A stretch of 64,000 bases of DNA from Cyclobacterium amurskyense (GTDB taxonomy: Bacteria; Bacteroidota; Bacteroidia; Cytophagales; Cyclobacteriaceae): positions 5,783,001 to 5,847,000 of the forward strand of contig NZ_CP012040.1 of NCBI RefSeq assembly GCF_001050135.1. The letters run 5' to 3'. The notes under the pieces are model-generated. The model saw only the letters and a program-made list of their open reading frames with translations, was not told the origin of the DNA and did not search any database. Position 1 is the stretch's first letter; the number at the start of each line of letters is the position of its first letter. Shown here piece after piece: positions 1 to 8,653 of the stretch. Made by a program: the position numbers and the translations under genes.

Positions 1-1
1 A

Positions 2-379
2 GATTACAATACAGAAGATTTTACTCAAAATGGCCTACAATATGATTTAATACTCGATTGCAAAACCAATAAATCTCCATTTGCTTACTATCGCGCCTTG
101 AAACCTGAAGGCAAATATGTGAGTATTGGTGGAAACCTTAATGATTTGATATGGGTTTTGATTTGGGGTAAGCTACTTCTACCTTTCTCCAACAAAAAGC
201 TAAATATTTTAAGCCTCAAGCCCAATGTTGGATTAGAAGAAATTGCAACTCTCTATGACAATAAACAGCTTAAACCCGTTATAGATGGCCCTTATCCCTT
301 GGAGTCTACCGCAGAAAAACTACAGCTTTTTGGCGAGGGAAAGCATAAAGGAAAGGTAATAATCGCCATTCAATCCTAG
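2..379 (+). CDS. Zinc-type alcohol dehydrogenase / quinone oxidoreductase (MDR), C-terminal part
   Basis: The gene is cut by the left edge of the window. The reading frame is open from base 2 to the TAG at 377-379 and gives about 125 residues. The visible part resembles the C-terminal end of the nucleotide-binding domain and the closing segment of medium-chain NAD(P)-dependent dehydrogenases. It reads YDLILDC, then YRALKPEGKYVSIGG (the strand and loop after the Rossmann core), and ends with LKPVIDGPYPLESTAEKLQL followed by GKHKGKVII, a typical family ending. An internal TTG at 98 is not the true start, because homologous sequence continues upstream. The catalytic zinc ligands and the GxGxxG motif lie outside the window, so substrate and zinc dependence cannot be judged. 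Confidence 0.8.
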   Translation, partial: DYNTEDFTQNGLQYDLILDCKTNKSPFAYYRALKPEGKYVSIGGNLNDLIWVLIWGKLLLPFSNKKLNILSLKPNVGLEEIATLYDNKQLKPVIDGPYPLESTAEKLQLFGEGKHKGKVIIAIQS

Positions 380-742
380 TTACATGTATTTTGGCAAAAA
401 TGATCTTCTCCCAAGCCATTTAAGAAAGTGGGAATTAAATTTAACCATAAGGTTAATACATAAACGCTTCGCTATAGGTTCAGCTTCATTATATCCATCA
501 TTCTTGCAGAATTTATTAGAGTTCGGTAATTGAATTTAACTCATTAATTCATTTGGTATCATTTCTAAAACTACCCTTTGGCTGAACCATTTACTTCAGA
601 CTAGAAAGAAGTCTTGTTAGAGCTATAGTCTCATTTGAACTCATTTCCGAATGATTTTTAAGTTTCATTTATAAATTATTCCTATATTTAATTTTATTTA
701 ACAAAGTCATTTATAATCAATTATTATTTAAACCCAAATTAT
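380..742. other. Intergenic region, no gene seen
   Basis: This A/T-rich spacer lies between the dehydrogenase remnant and the GlcG-like gene. I see no convincing reading frame, RNA gene or strong hairpin. The promoter of the downstream gene is presumably in the last 100 bases, but no confident Bacteroidota -33/-7 pair stands out. Confidence 0.5.
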
Positions 743-1141
743 ATGAATATTTCATTAGCTAACGCTGAAAAGGTTATTGCCGCTGCCAAGGAAAAATCCA
801 AAGCTATTGATACTAAAATGAATATTGCAGTAGTAGATGCAGGAGCCAATCTTCTTGCCTTTGCACGCATGGATGGAGCTTGGTTAGGTTCATTGGACAT
901 CTCCATTAAAAAAGCCAAAACTGCTCGTTTCTTTGACATGAATACGGGGACAATAGGGGAATTGTCTCAGCCAGGTGGATCCTTGTACAATATTGAGCAT
1001 TCCAACAATGGACTCATTACTTTCCCTGGTGGGGTGCCTTTAAAAAATAGTGCTGGTGATATAGTGGGGGCAATTGGCGTAAGCGGGAGTTCCGTGGAAA
1101 ATGACCATGCTGTGGCTGAAGCTGGAGCAAAAGCTTTATAA
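743..1141 (+). CDS. GlcG/HbpS family (DUF336) heme-binding-like protein
   Basis: This 132-residue protein fits the GlcG/HbpS family length and pattern. It has an N-terminal helix rich in A and K (NAEKVIAAAKEKSKAIDTKM), the strand NIAVVDAGANLLAFARMDGA, and the C-terminal glycine-rich segment GGVPLKNSAGDIVGAIGVSG followed by a short A-rich helix. There is no signal peptide, so it is probably cytoplasmic. Family members bind heme or small ligands or act as accessory proteins in glycolate and propanediol operons. The biochemical role here is unknown. The gene stands alone, starts at a clear ATG and is followed by a strong terminator hairpin, so it appears to be a single-gene transcript. Confidence 0.85.
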   Translation: MNISLANAEKVIAAAKEKSKAIDTKMNIAVVDAGANLLAFARMDGAWLGSLDISIKKAKTARFFDMNTGTIGELSQPGGSLYNIEHSNNGLITFPGGVPLKNSAGDIVGAIGVSGSSVENDHAVAEAGAKAL

Positions 1142-1159
1142 ATTTAAAAGCCCTATTTG

Positions 1160-1196
1160 CCGGGCAAATTTGTGATAATTTGCCCGGAATATTTTT
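1160..1196 (+). terminator. Rho-independent terminator of the GlcG-like gene
   Basis: A perfect 11-bp stem, CCGGGCAAATT at 1160-1170 pairing with AATTTGCCCGG at 1177-1187, has a 6-base loop and is followed by a T-rich run (1191-1196). It begins 19 bases after the stop codon. Confidence 0.85.
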
Positions 1197-1279
1197 TACT
1201 TTTACCTGGTTCTAATCAGTTTTTATTTACAGACCAATCTACCATTTACTCTTCAAACAGGTAATTATAGGCTTCTAGC

Positions 1280-2155
1280 TTATTCAAATCTGGTTTGAAA
1301 ATCTTGTTTATAGGTTTTTGGGGTCATTCCCATTCTTTCTTTGAATTGTCGGTTAAAATTTGAAAGCGTATTGAATCCGCTATCATAACTCACTTCGCTA
1401 ATATTGAGGTTTTCGGAATGCAATAATTTACAAGCATGACTAATCCGAACTTCTGATAAAAAATCAGAAAAGGATTTATTCATTCTGGATTTAAAATAGC
1501 GGGAAAAAGAGCTGCTAGTCATGTTAATTAAGGCCGCAACCTCTTCCTGCTTGATGTCTTGCTGGAAATGATCCATAACAAATTCATGTACCCTACTCAT
1601 TCTATCCTTTTCAGATTCCTTATTGGCATTGGTATATCCTGCCTGAACAATGGTCTTAACCTCATTGGATCTTGAAATAAGTAATAATATTTCCAGGAGT
1701 CCGATAATCCTTTCCAAACCCTTCTTTTGAACCAATTGGATCATACGCTCTCTGACCAAGGTATTGGTTTCTCCAGTTACTTCCAGACCCAAGGACGCTC
1801 TTTTCAACAGATTTTGAAGCTCTTCAAACTCGTCTTTCTCTCCCATGTCTTTTCCTAAAAATCCTTCTGGAAAATAAACGACAATTCCTCTAGTCATGAG
1901 TTGGCTATCCTTTTCAAAATATTCCTGATCATTTCTCCACAGGTGAGGTAAATTAGGACCTGTAAAAACCAGGTCATTTGGCTTAAATGAGCGCATATCA
2001 TCCCCTACAAACCTGGTTCCTCTTCCCTCCATTACCAAGAAAAGTTGGTACTCTGGATGGAAGTGCCAGTTTTTGTCAAAATTAGGAGCTATTAGCTCTT
2101 TCACCACAAAAGCGCTTTGCTCTGGAATACGTGATTTTTGAAAAGCTTTCTTCAA
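1280..2155 (-). CDS. AraC family transcriptional regulator (cupin sensor domain)
   Basis: The 291-residue protein has an N-terminal cupin-type sensor domain. It is marked by HFHPEYQLFLVMEGRGTRFV and by FKPNDLVFTGPNLPHLW around residues 32-75. The C-terminal AraC DNA-binding domain covers about residues 190-285 with two helix-turn-helix units. The second HTH contains ISEVSYDSGFNTLSNFNRQF and RMGMTPKTYK, the standard AraC signature. The reading frame begins at a TTG (2153-2155); no better ATG exists near this position, and a conserved cupin sequence starts soon after. It is transcribed away from the dehydrogenase operon at 2310, and the 154-bp spacer carries a 13-bp direct repeat with 21-bp spacing. 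It is therefore a good candidate for the local sugar-responsive activator of 2310-7841. Confidence 0.9.
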   Translation of the reverse strand: MKKAFQKSRIPEQSAFVVKELIAPNFDKNWHFHPEYQLFLVMEGRGTRFVGDDMRSFKPNDLVFTGPNLPHLWRNDQEYFEKDSQLMTRGIVVYFPEGFLGKDMGEKDEFEELQNLLKRASLGLEVTGETNTLVRERMIQLVQKKGLERIIGLLEILLLISRSNEVKTIVQAGYTNANKESEKDRMSRVHEFVMDHFQQDIKQEEVAALINMTSSSFSRYFKSRMNKSFSDFLSEVRISHACKLLHSENLNISEVSYDSGFNTLSNFNRQFKERMGMTPKTYKQDFQTRFE

Positions 2156-2201
2156 TAGTAATTATTTAATGCTATTTACTAGATCAAATTTAGATAAAAA
2201 T

Positions 2202-2235
2202 GATAAAAAACAGTCGTAATTAGATAAAAAACAGT
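2202..2235. promoter_or_regulatory. Tandem 13-bp direct repeat, candidate AraC operator
   Basis: GATAAAAAACAGT occurs exactly twice, at 2202-2214 and 2223-2235, with starts 21 bp apart (two helical turns). A third partial match GATAAAAA is at 2193-2200. The repeats lie between the divergent AraC gene and the operon starting at 2310. Direct half-sites with about 21-bp spacing are the known binding geometry of AraC-family proteins. That this regulator binds here is inference. Confidence 0.5.
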
Positions 2236-2309
2236 AAGCAATTCCTTATTAAAACGTCCAAATTAGTATTTTGAAATAGGAGAACAATATTACCCAAACA
2301 ATAATTACC

Positions 2310-5300
2310 ATGAAAAACCTAGGGATAATTGCCTTTGCCATGCTGATTTGGATGTCATGTGGCACCAAATCTAACAGGATTGAACTATCAGATGGGCCAA
2401 GGAGGGCAGAAATACTATTTCTCGGCCACGAAAGCACGCATCATGATTCTGAAAAATTAATGCCCATACTTGCCAGGCATTTATTCCAAAAAGGAATCAA
2501 CCTAACTTACACTGCTGACCCTAACGACCTTAACGAAGAAAAATTAAGACTTTATGATGGGCTTATGATCTATGCCAATCATGAGGCTATTTCAGCAGAA
2601 CAAGAAGTAGCGCTTAAAAATTATGTTGAGGGTGGTAAAGCTTTGATTCCTATTCACAGTGCCTCATTTTGTTTCCAAAATTCTGATTGGTTTATAAAAA
2701 CTGTGGGAGGGCAATTTTCTTCTCATGGAACGGGTGAATTTAGTACTTCTATTACAGATCCCTCTCATCCTGTGATGGAGGGGATATCTTCTTTCACTAC
2801 TTGGGATGAGACCTATGTGCACAGTCAATTAAACAAAGACATGACCATCTTGATGGAAAGGACTGAGGGAGATAGAAAAGAACCCTACACCTGGGTAAGA
2901 GAACAAGGAAAAGGACGTGTTTTTTATACAGCTTATGGTCATGACGAAAGAACGTGGAATCAACCTGAATTTCAAAAATTAGTTGCCAATGGTGTATTAT
3001 GGGCTATCGGAGACAAGGTGGCTAAACAGGTGGCTGAGTTTGATATACCTCAACCTCAATTTGAGGATGCGGAAATCCCCAATTATGAAAACAATGACCC
3101 TGCCCCTAGGTACCAACTTCCACTTTCACCTGAAGAATCAATGAAATTGGTGCAGGTCCCTGTAGGTTTTGAATTGCAGCTTTTTGCTTCAGAACCAGAC
3201 ATTATCAACCCAATGGCCATTGCATGGGATGATAAGGGACGGCTTTATGTCATTGAAACATCAGACTACCCCAATGAAGTAAGAAAAGAAGGGGGCAATG
3301 ATAAAATCAAAATCCTAGAGGATACAGATGGTGATGGAAAAGCCGATAAAATCACTGTTTTTGCAGATGGCCTAAATATTCCTACTAGCATGGTCTATGT
3401 CAATGGAGGTATATTGCTTTCCATGGCTCCAGATTTCCTGTTTCTAAAAGACACCAATGGGGACGATAAGGCAGATATTAGGGAAACCATCATTACAGGC
3501 TGGGGAAAAAGTGACACCCATGCTGGTCCTTCGAATTTAAAATATGGTTTTGACAATAAGATTTGGGGTGTTTTAGGTTACTCCGGTTTTAAAGGAGAAA
3601 CAGAGGGCAGAGCCTTGTCCTTTAGTCAGGGAGTTTACCGATTTTCTCCTGACGGCAGCAACCTTGAGTTCCTCGGAAATACCAGCAACAATACCTGGGG
3701 TTTAGGTTTCACTGAAGAATTTAATACTTTTATTTCTACTGCAAATGGCCAGCACAGCGCTTATCTTGCTATGCCCAATAAATTTGTAAAACGACCTGTA
3801 AATGGAGGCTCGGTCAACGCTGTTCATGGTATAGACAGCCATTATGATATGCCACACCTTACCCCATTTTTACGTCAGGTAGATTGGCATGGCAGTTATA
3901 CAGCTGCAGCCGGACACAATTTTTACACCGCTAGAAGTTTTCCCAAAAATTACTGGAACAAAGTCGCTTTTGTGGCAGAACCTACGGGTAGGGTTTTACA
4001 CAATGCCATAATAAGCCCTGAAGGCTCAGGTTTTAAAGAAAAGAATGGCTTTAACTTATTAGCGAGTTCGGACGAATGGTTTTCTCCTGTTCATGCTGAA
4101 GTGGGACCTGATGGAGCACTTTGGGTAGCAGATTGGTACAATTTCATTATTCAACACAACCCAACTCCAAAGGGATTTGAAAACGGGGAAGGCAATGCCT
4201 ATATCAATCCACTTCGAGACTCCAAACACGGTAGAATCTACCGACTGATCTATAAAGGAGGAGATTACAAAACGATGAACATCGATCCTTTAAATAACAA
4301 TGACCTTATAAGTGGCTTGAAAAGTGACAATATGTTCTGGAGGATGACCGCTCAGAAGCTTATTGTAGAAAACCAAAATACATCGATAATAGAAGATTTA
4401 CTCCAACTTATAGCTGACCAATCTGTAGATGAAATCGGATTAAATTCTCCAGCCGTTCATGCCTTATGGGCCCTGCATGGAACAGGTGCTTTGGATGGCA
4501 GTAATGTAAAAGCTATGGAAGTTGCAATAAAGGCGCTGAAACACCCTGCTGCCGGAGTTAGAAAAAATGCCATTCGGGTATTGCCTAAAAGCGAAGAGGT
4601 ATTAAAAGCAATTTTAGATGCTAATCTGATTAAGGATAAAGACCTTAACACCCGAAAAGAGGCATTGCTTGCCATTGCAGAAATGCCTTCTTCCCCAGAT
4701 GTTTCAGATTTACTTTTAGCTGCCAGTCAAGATGATGAAAATGCTTCTGATGAATATATTCCTCAAGCCTTATTTGCAGCAACAATCACCCATCCTTCTG
4801 CTTTTGATCCTTCTTCAACTGCACTTCAGCAGATTGACAAAGCCGATTCATTATTGACTTTAGAAGAGCGAGTAGCCAAGAGCCTTATCGAAGAACAATA
4901 CAGTTTAGATAGAAGATCTGGAGTTCCGTTTCCACCACAAATAGCTGGTAAGGAAATTAGAATTCAGGCCACCTTAAGCAAAACGGCTAAACCTTTGGAA
5001 GGGATAATCGTGGCACAGGGTAACAAAACCAATGGTTATAGTTTGTATATTCAAAACAATACCATATACTGGTTGGTAAAACAAAATGGAAAAACCTACC
5101 AGGCTGTTTCAAGAGGAAAAATACCCAATCAACAATTTGTATTACAAGCAAGCCTAGAGAATAGTGGAAAAATGGAAATAAGCATTGATGACATTGCCCT
5201 TGCAAAAAGCAATGCCCAAGGCCTTTTCACTGAGAATTTTGACCAGGACAGGGTTAGAATCGGACATGACAATATGGGTTCTTCTCAGGTAGGGGATTAC

Positions 5301-5807
5301 AAGGATCGTTTTTACTTTAATGGAAGAATGAATTCAAGGGCATCTTACCTCAACCTTAAAGTACCAATATTAGGTGATGAACCTGAATCACTTGAATCAG
5401 AACAAGCTCAGTCTCCAACAAACAATGCAGGTGCAGTAACAATCAAAATGGGAGTCATTGCTCATGAAATGAAATTTGATAAAGCCAGCTTCAAGGTAAA
5501 AGCAGGGCAACAGGTAACCATTGATTTCGTAAACAATGACTTCATGCAACACAACCTGTTGGTAGGTAAATCAGGGAGTTTAGAAATCATCGGCAAAGCT
5601 GCGGACGAATTGGCTAGAGACCCCAAGGGCATTGACATGAATTTTGTCCCAAAGATACCAGAGATAATTGCTGCTACTCCATTGGTAAATCCTGAAGGTA
5701 ATGAAAGCTTGGTATTCACTGCTCCAAGTACCCCTGGAGAATACCCTTTTCTTTGTACAGTCCCAGGACATTGGAGAATTATGAATGGAATAATGATTGT
5801 AGAATAG
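2310..5807 (+). CDS. ThuA - PVC-type dehydrogenase (DUF7133) - azurin fusion lipoprotein
   Basis: This is a 1165-residue exported fusion. A lipoprotein signal ends in the lipobox WMSC (Cys17). Domains in order: ThuA-like (about 33-240), with FLGHESTHHDSE and AYGHDERTW; a DUF7133/sorbosone-dehydrogenase-like beta-propeller (about 275-640) with calcium-type loops such as EDTDGDGKAD; HEAT-like helices (about 680-840); a LamG-like segment (about 870-1030); and a C-terminal azurin/plastocyanin domain (about 1050-1165). The last has candidate type-1 copper ligands in HNLL, FLC, PGHW and RIM. There is no CxxCH cytochrome motif, so the cupredoxin may replace the usual cytochrome c as electron acceptor. 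It is the first gene of an operon with an epimerase 25 bp downstream. The likely role is periplasmic oxidation of a sugar or glycoside. The substrate is unknown. Confidence 0.85.
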   Translation: MKNLGIIAFAMLIWMSCGTKSNRIELSDGPRRAEILFLGHESTHHDSEKLMPILARHLFQKGINLTYTADPNDLNEEKLRLYDGLMIYANHEAISAEQEVALKNYVEGGKALIPIHSASFCFQNSDWFIKTVGGQFSSHGTGEFSTSITDPSHPVMEGISSFTTWDETYVHSQLNKDMTILMERTEGDRKEPYTWVREQGKGRVFYTAYGHDERTWNQPEFQKLVANGVLWAIGDKVAKQVAEFDIPQPQFEDAEIPNYENNDPAPRYQLPLSPEESMKLVQVPVGFELQLFASEPDIINPMAIAWDDKGRLYVIETSDYPNEVRKEGGNDKIKILEDTDGDGKADKITVFADGLNIPTSMVYVNGGILLSMAPDFLFLKDTNGDDKADIRETIITGWGKSDTHAGPSNLKYGFDNKIWGVLGYSGFKGETEGRALSFSQGVYRFSPDGSNLEFLGNTSNNTWGLGFTEEFNTFISTANGQHSAYLAMPNKFVKRPVNGGSVNAVHGIDSHYDMPHLTPFLRQVDWHGSYTAAAGHNFYTARSFPKNYWNKVAFVAEPTGRVLHNAIISPEGSGFKEKNGFNLLASSDEWFSPVHAEVGPDGALWVADWYNFIIQHNPTPKGFENGEGNAYINPLRDSKHGRIYRLIYKGGDYKTMNIDPLNNNDLISGLKSDNMFWRMTAQKLIVENQNTSIIEDLLQLIADQSVDEIGLNSPAVHALWALHGTGALDGSNVKAMEVAIKALKHPAAGVRKNAIRVLPKSEEVLKAILDANLIKDKDLNTRKEALLAIAEMPSSPDVSDLLLAASQDDENASDEYIPQALFAATITHPSAFDPSSTALQQIDKADSLLTLEERVAKSLIEEQYSLDRRSGVPFPPQIAGKEIRIQATLSKTAKPLEGIIVAQGNKTNGYSLYIQNNTIYWLVKQNGKTYQAVSRGKIPNQQFVLQASLENSGKMEISIDDIALAKSNAQGLFTENFDQDRVRIGHDNMGSSQVGDYKDRFYFNGRMNSRASYLNLKVPILGDEPESLESEQAQSPTNNAGAVTIKMGVIAHEMKFDKASFKVKAGQQVTIDFVNNDFMQHNLLVGKSGSLEIIGKAADELARDPKGIDMNFVPKIPEIIAATPLVNPEGNESLVFTAPSTPGEYPFLCTVPGHWRIMNGIMIVE

Positions 5808-5831
5808 GATTTAAAAAATAAATAATCAGTA

Positions 5832-6692
5832 ATGGCTTTAGATATAAAATTGGGAGTTAGTACTTGGCTATGGACCTCTCCATTTAGCAGCGATACCATT
5901 TCCCTTTTTCCAAAAATAAAGAAAATGGGGTATGATGCTGTGGAAATCCCTGTAGAAGATCCTTCATTAATCGATCCTGCGATAGTTGACAGGGCTTTAA
6001 AAGACAATGGCCTTGCTCCTATTATTTGTGCTGCTTTCGGTCCCAGTAGGGACCTAACCCATGACGACCCTTCATATCATCAAACAAGTTTTGATTATAT
6101 TCAGGACTGTTTTGATATAAGTGCTGCCTTAGGTGCTGAGTTTGTGGCAGGGCCTATGTATTCGGCTGTGGGAAAGGCTCGCTTGGTTTCTCCAGAACAA
6201 AGGAAAATCGAATGGGATAGGGCAGTCACCAATTTGCAGAAAGTCTGTCAGATGGCCCAAAAATCAGGTCAAAAAATAGCTTTGGAGGCCTTAAATCGAT
6301 TTGAAACGGACCTGATCAACACAACCTCTGACTTAATGCAGTTAATTTCTGACATCAATCATCCAGCTGCCAGGGTATTATTGGATGGTTTTCATATGAA
6401 TATAGAAGAACCAAGCATAGAAGCGGCTATTTTACAGGCGGGTGAAAAGCTAATTCATGTACAAGTGTCGGAAAATCACCGTGGAACTCCAGGAACAGGA
6501 CAAACAAGGTGGGAAGACTTTAAATCAGGACTAGAAAAAGTGAAGTACAAAGGTACAGTCACAATTGAAAGCTTTACACCTGAAATAAAGGAATTGGCAG
6601 GTGCAGTTTGCATTTGGCGGCCCTTGGCAGAAAGTCAGGATAAGTTTGCTTCTGAAGGTTTCAATTTTTTAAAAAATTGGGCCACCAACTAA
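5832..6692 (+). CDS. Sugar isomerase/epimerase, D-tagatose/D-psicose 3-epimerase-like TIM barrel
   Basis: This 286-residue xylose-isomerase-like TIM-barrel protein has no signal peptide, so it is probably cytoplasmic. It carries the metal and catalytic signatures of the ketose 3-epimerase group: ALEALNRFETDLINT (first catalytic Glu plus the NRFE signature), LLDGFHMNIEE (metal-binding Asp and His), HVQVSENHRGTPGTG and VTIESF near the C-terminus (second catalytic Glu). These enzymes use Mn2+ or Co2+ to epimerise ketoses at C3. Related family members act on 3-keto sugars, inosose or hydroxypyruvate, so the exact substrate is open. It lies between the dehydrogenase fusion and a Gfo/Idh oxidoreductase with short spacers, which supports one sugar-catabolic operon. 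Confidence 0.85.
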   Translation: MALDIKLGVSTWLWTSPFSSDTISLFPKIKKMGYDAVEIPVEDPSLIDPAIVDRALKDNGLAPIICAAFGPSRDLTHDDPSYHQTSFDYIQDCFDISAALGAEFVAGPMYSAVGKARLVSPEQRKIEWDRAVTNLQKVCQMAQKSGQKIALEALNRFETDLINTTSDLMQLISDINHPAARVLLDGFHMNIEEPSIEAAILQAGEKLIHVQVSENHRGTPGTGQTRWEDFKSGLEKVKYKGTVTIESFTPEIKELAGAVCIWRPLAESQDKFASEGFNFLKNWATN

Positions 6693-6728
6693 TAAAATTC
6701 AATCTTTCAACCCAAATAATTTGTTAAC

Positions 6729-7841
6729 ATGAGTAAGAAATTGAATATAGCGATCATAGGACTGGGATTTGGTGCAGAGTTTATCCCTATCTATCAAAAA
6801 CATCCTTCTGCCAATATTTATGCCATTTGCCAAAGAAATAAGGCGAAGTTGGATGAAATTGGCGATGCCTTTGGTATAGCCAAAAGATATACGGATTATG
6901 ACGAGTTGCTAAAGGACCCAAATATTGATGCTGTTCATATAAACACCCCCATTCAAGCACATGCCGAACAATCTCTTAAAGCGCTAAGAGCTGGCAAACA
7001 TGTAGCCTGTACAGTTCCAATGGCTACAACGGTAGAAGAATGTCGTCAAATCGTAGAAGAAACGGAGAGAACGGGACTTACCTATATGATGATGGAGACA
7101 GTGATTTACAGTAGGGAATTTCTTTTTGTGAAAGAAATGTATGAGAGTGGGGCTATGGGTAAATTGCAATTTTTAAGAGCAAGTCACCAGCAAGAGATGG
7201 CCGGTTGGCCTGGCTATTGGGAGGGCCTCCCTCCTATGCATTATGCCACCCATTGTGTAGGGCCGGTATTGGCATTGCCAAAGGCCGAGGCTGAATACGT
7301 ATCCTGTTTTGGGTCTGGTAGGATCGATGAAAACTTGATTGAAAAGTACGGTTCGCCATTTGCCATAGAAAGCTGTCATATCAAACTAAAAGACACAGAC
7401 CTTTCCGCAGAAGTCACCCGATCTCTTTTCAATACTGCAAGACAGTACAGAGAGAGTTTTGATGCATATGGATCTGAGAAGTCCTTTGAATGGACACTGA
7501 TTGAACATGAAGACAGTGTGGTGCATACTGGAGAAAAACCGGAAAAGGTGAAAATTCCGGATTATGCACATTTACTCCCAGAAGAAATAGCCCTATTTAC
7601 TACCGAAGGTGTATATGATGACGATGATAACCAACACCTATCCTTTATTCAAGGAGCTGGCCATGGGGGTTCTCATCCACACCTGGTACATGAATTTGTT
7701 ACTGCCTTACAAGAAGGCAGGGCACCCTATCCCAATGCCAGGCAATCTGCAAATATAACCTGTGTGGGGATTTTAGCACATGAATCCGCAATGAATGGAG
7801 GTGAAAAAATCAAGCTTCCGGATTTCACTTTTAATAAATAA
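6729..7841 (+). CDS. Gfo/Idh/MocA family NAD(P)-dependent oxidoreductase
   Basis: The 370-residue cytoplasmic protein opens with a Rossmann fold, LNIAIIGLGFGAEFIPIY (GxGxxxxxxP variant), then the family pattern DELLKDPNIDAVHINTP and LRAGKHVACTVPMATT around residues 60-100. The usual EKP motif reads TVP here, so the catalytic lysine of the classical EKP is replaced by Val. Some Gfo/Idh subgroups also lack it, but this is worth noting. The C-terminal sheet domain contains HQQEMAGWPGYWEG and ends with SANITCVGILAHESAMNGGE. It is the last gene of the operon starting at 2310 and is followed within 20 bases by a strong terminator. The expected reaction is oxidation or reduction of a sugar hydroxyl. 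The substrate is not known. Confidence 0.85.
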   Translation: MSKKLNIAIIGLGFGAEFIPIYQKHPSANIYAICQRNKAKLDEIGDAFGIAKRYTDYDELLKDPNIDAVHINTPIQAHAEQSLKALRAGKHVACTVPMATTVEECRQIVEETERTGLTYMMMETVIYSREFLFVKEMYESGAMGKLQFLRASHQQEMAGWPGYWEGLPPMHYATHCVGPVLALPKAEAEYVSCFGSGRIDENLIEKYGSPFAIESCHIKLKDTDLSAEVTRSLFNTARQYRESFDAYGSEKSFEWTLIEHEDSVVHTGEKPEKVKIPDYAHLLPEEIALFTTEGVYDDDDNQHLSFIQGAGHGGSHPHLVHEFVTALQEGRAPYPNARQSANITCVGILAHESAMNGGEKIKLPDFTFNK

Positions 7842-7859
7842 CAAACCTATTATTCCAAA

Positions 7860-7897
7860 ACTACCCGGATTCCAGTCAATCCGGGTAGTGTTTTTTT
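7860..7897 (+). terminator. Rho-independent terminator of the dehydrogenase operon
   Basis: A perfect 12-bp stem, ACTACCCGGATT at 7860-7871 pairing with AATCCGGGTAGT at 7878-7889, has a 6-base loop. One G and then seven T residues follow at 7891-7897. It closes the transcript of 2310-7841. Confidence 0.9.
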
Positions 7898-7952
7898 ATT
7901 TTGGGCATAAAATTCAGATAGGAAACAAATCACCTTTCTCCTACCGTAACAC

Positions 7953-8173
7953 TTCAACCCGAAATATACAATAGACAATCTATTACGTGCTGAAATCGCT
8001 TCAAAATCAGCCGCTTTGTTGCTGTTTTCAATTTCACCATAGCGGTGCTATGCTAAAATCTCCAAACAGCCTGATTGTGTCTTGCGATTGCAACACTTCC
8101 CGTAAACACGGGACAGGCTTCACCCCTGACTATTGTCAGGACGGAGAAACCCTATTACATAATCCGGGTTCAA
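7953..8173 (+). repeat. TTNAA-MITE copy A (211 bp) with TTCAA target duplications
   Basis: This is a copy of the dispersed non-coding element. The element is 7958-8168, beginning CCCGAAATATACAATAG and ending ATTACATAATCCGGG. The ends form an imperfect terminal inverted repeat. It is bracketed by TTCAA at 7953-7957 and 8169-8173. Internal small palindromes include CCCGTAAACACGGG and CCTGACTATTGTCAGG. The short reading frame inside does not look coding. It lies just downstream of an operon terminator. Confidence 0.9.
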
Positions 8174-8653
8174 AATCAACTACCACTGACCTATTTAACT
8201 TTTCTAGAGCTTCAAAATTTTAATTTTTGTATAACTATTTATTAAAGCAATTGAGGTAAACCTTCAAGGAATTCAGTATTTTTGCTAGTTAACGGGGCTA
8301 TCTGGATAGACTTTCTAGTAAAGTCTTCAATTTCAAGCACAGAAATTTTAAAGCCCATAATAATACTGCATTAGGGAAACTGATAACAGCGAAAGATCAT
8401 CGGTTTTGAAGTGAATTAATCAGGCAATTTTACGTTTGGAATCTCCTATTTGGAACTAAATCAACGAAACTGCTATGACAAAAAAGGTTAAAGGATAGCT
8501 AAATAATACGCATCCTATTTCATTTCAGGAACGTAATTAATTTCTATTATGCTTTTGAGAAAGGATTTATAAAAATAATCTCCAAGGCTTGTAGACTATC
8601 ATCCTAGTAGTATTCTCAGATGATCATTTTTAATAAGTAAAAATTAAGGTTAC
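8174..8653. other. Intergenic region, no gene seen
   Basis: A 480-bp A/T-rich stretch between repeat copy A and the antiporter gene. I find no open frame with family character, no strong terminator and no further copy of the repeat. The antiporter promoter should lie in its last part. Confidence 0.5.

Noticed and set aside
7987..8223. Reading frames within and across MITE copies (also 22320-22544 and 31068-31424)
   Set aside because: They arise from the conserved repeat sequence, differ in frame and end between copies, and lack any family character or conserved stop.
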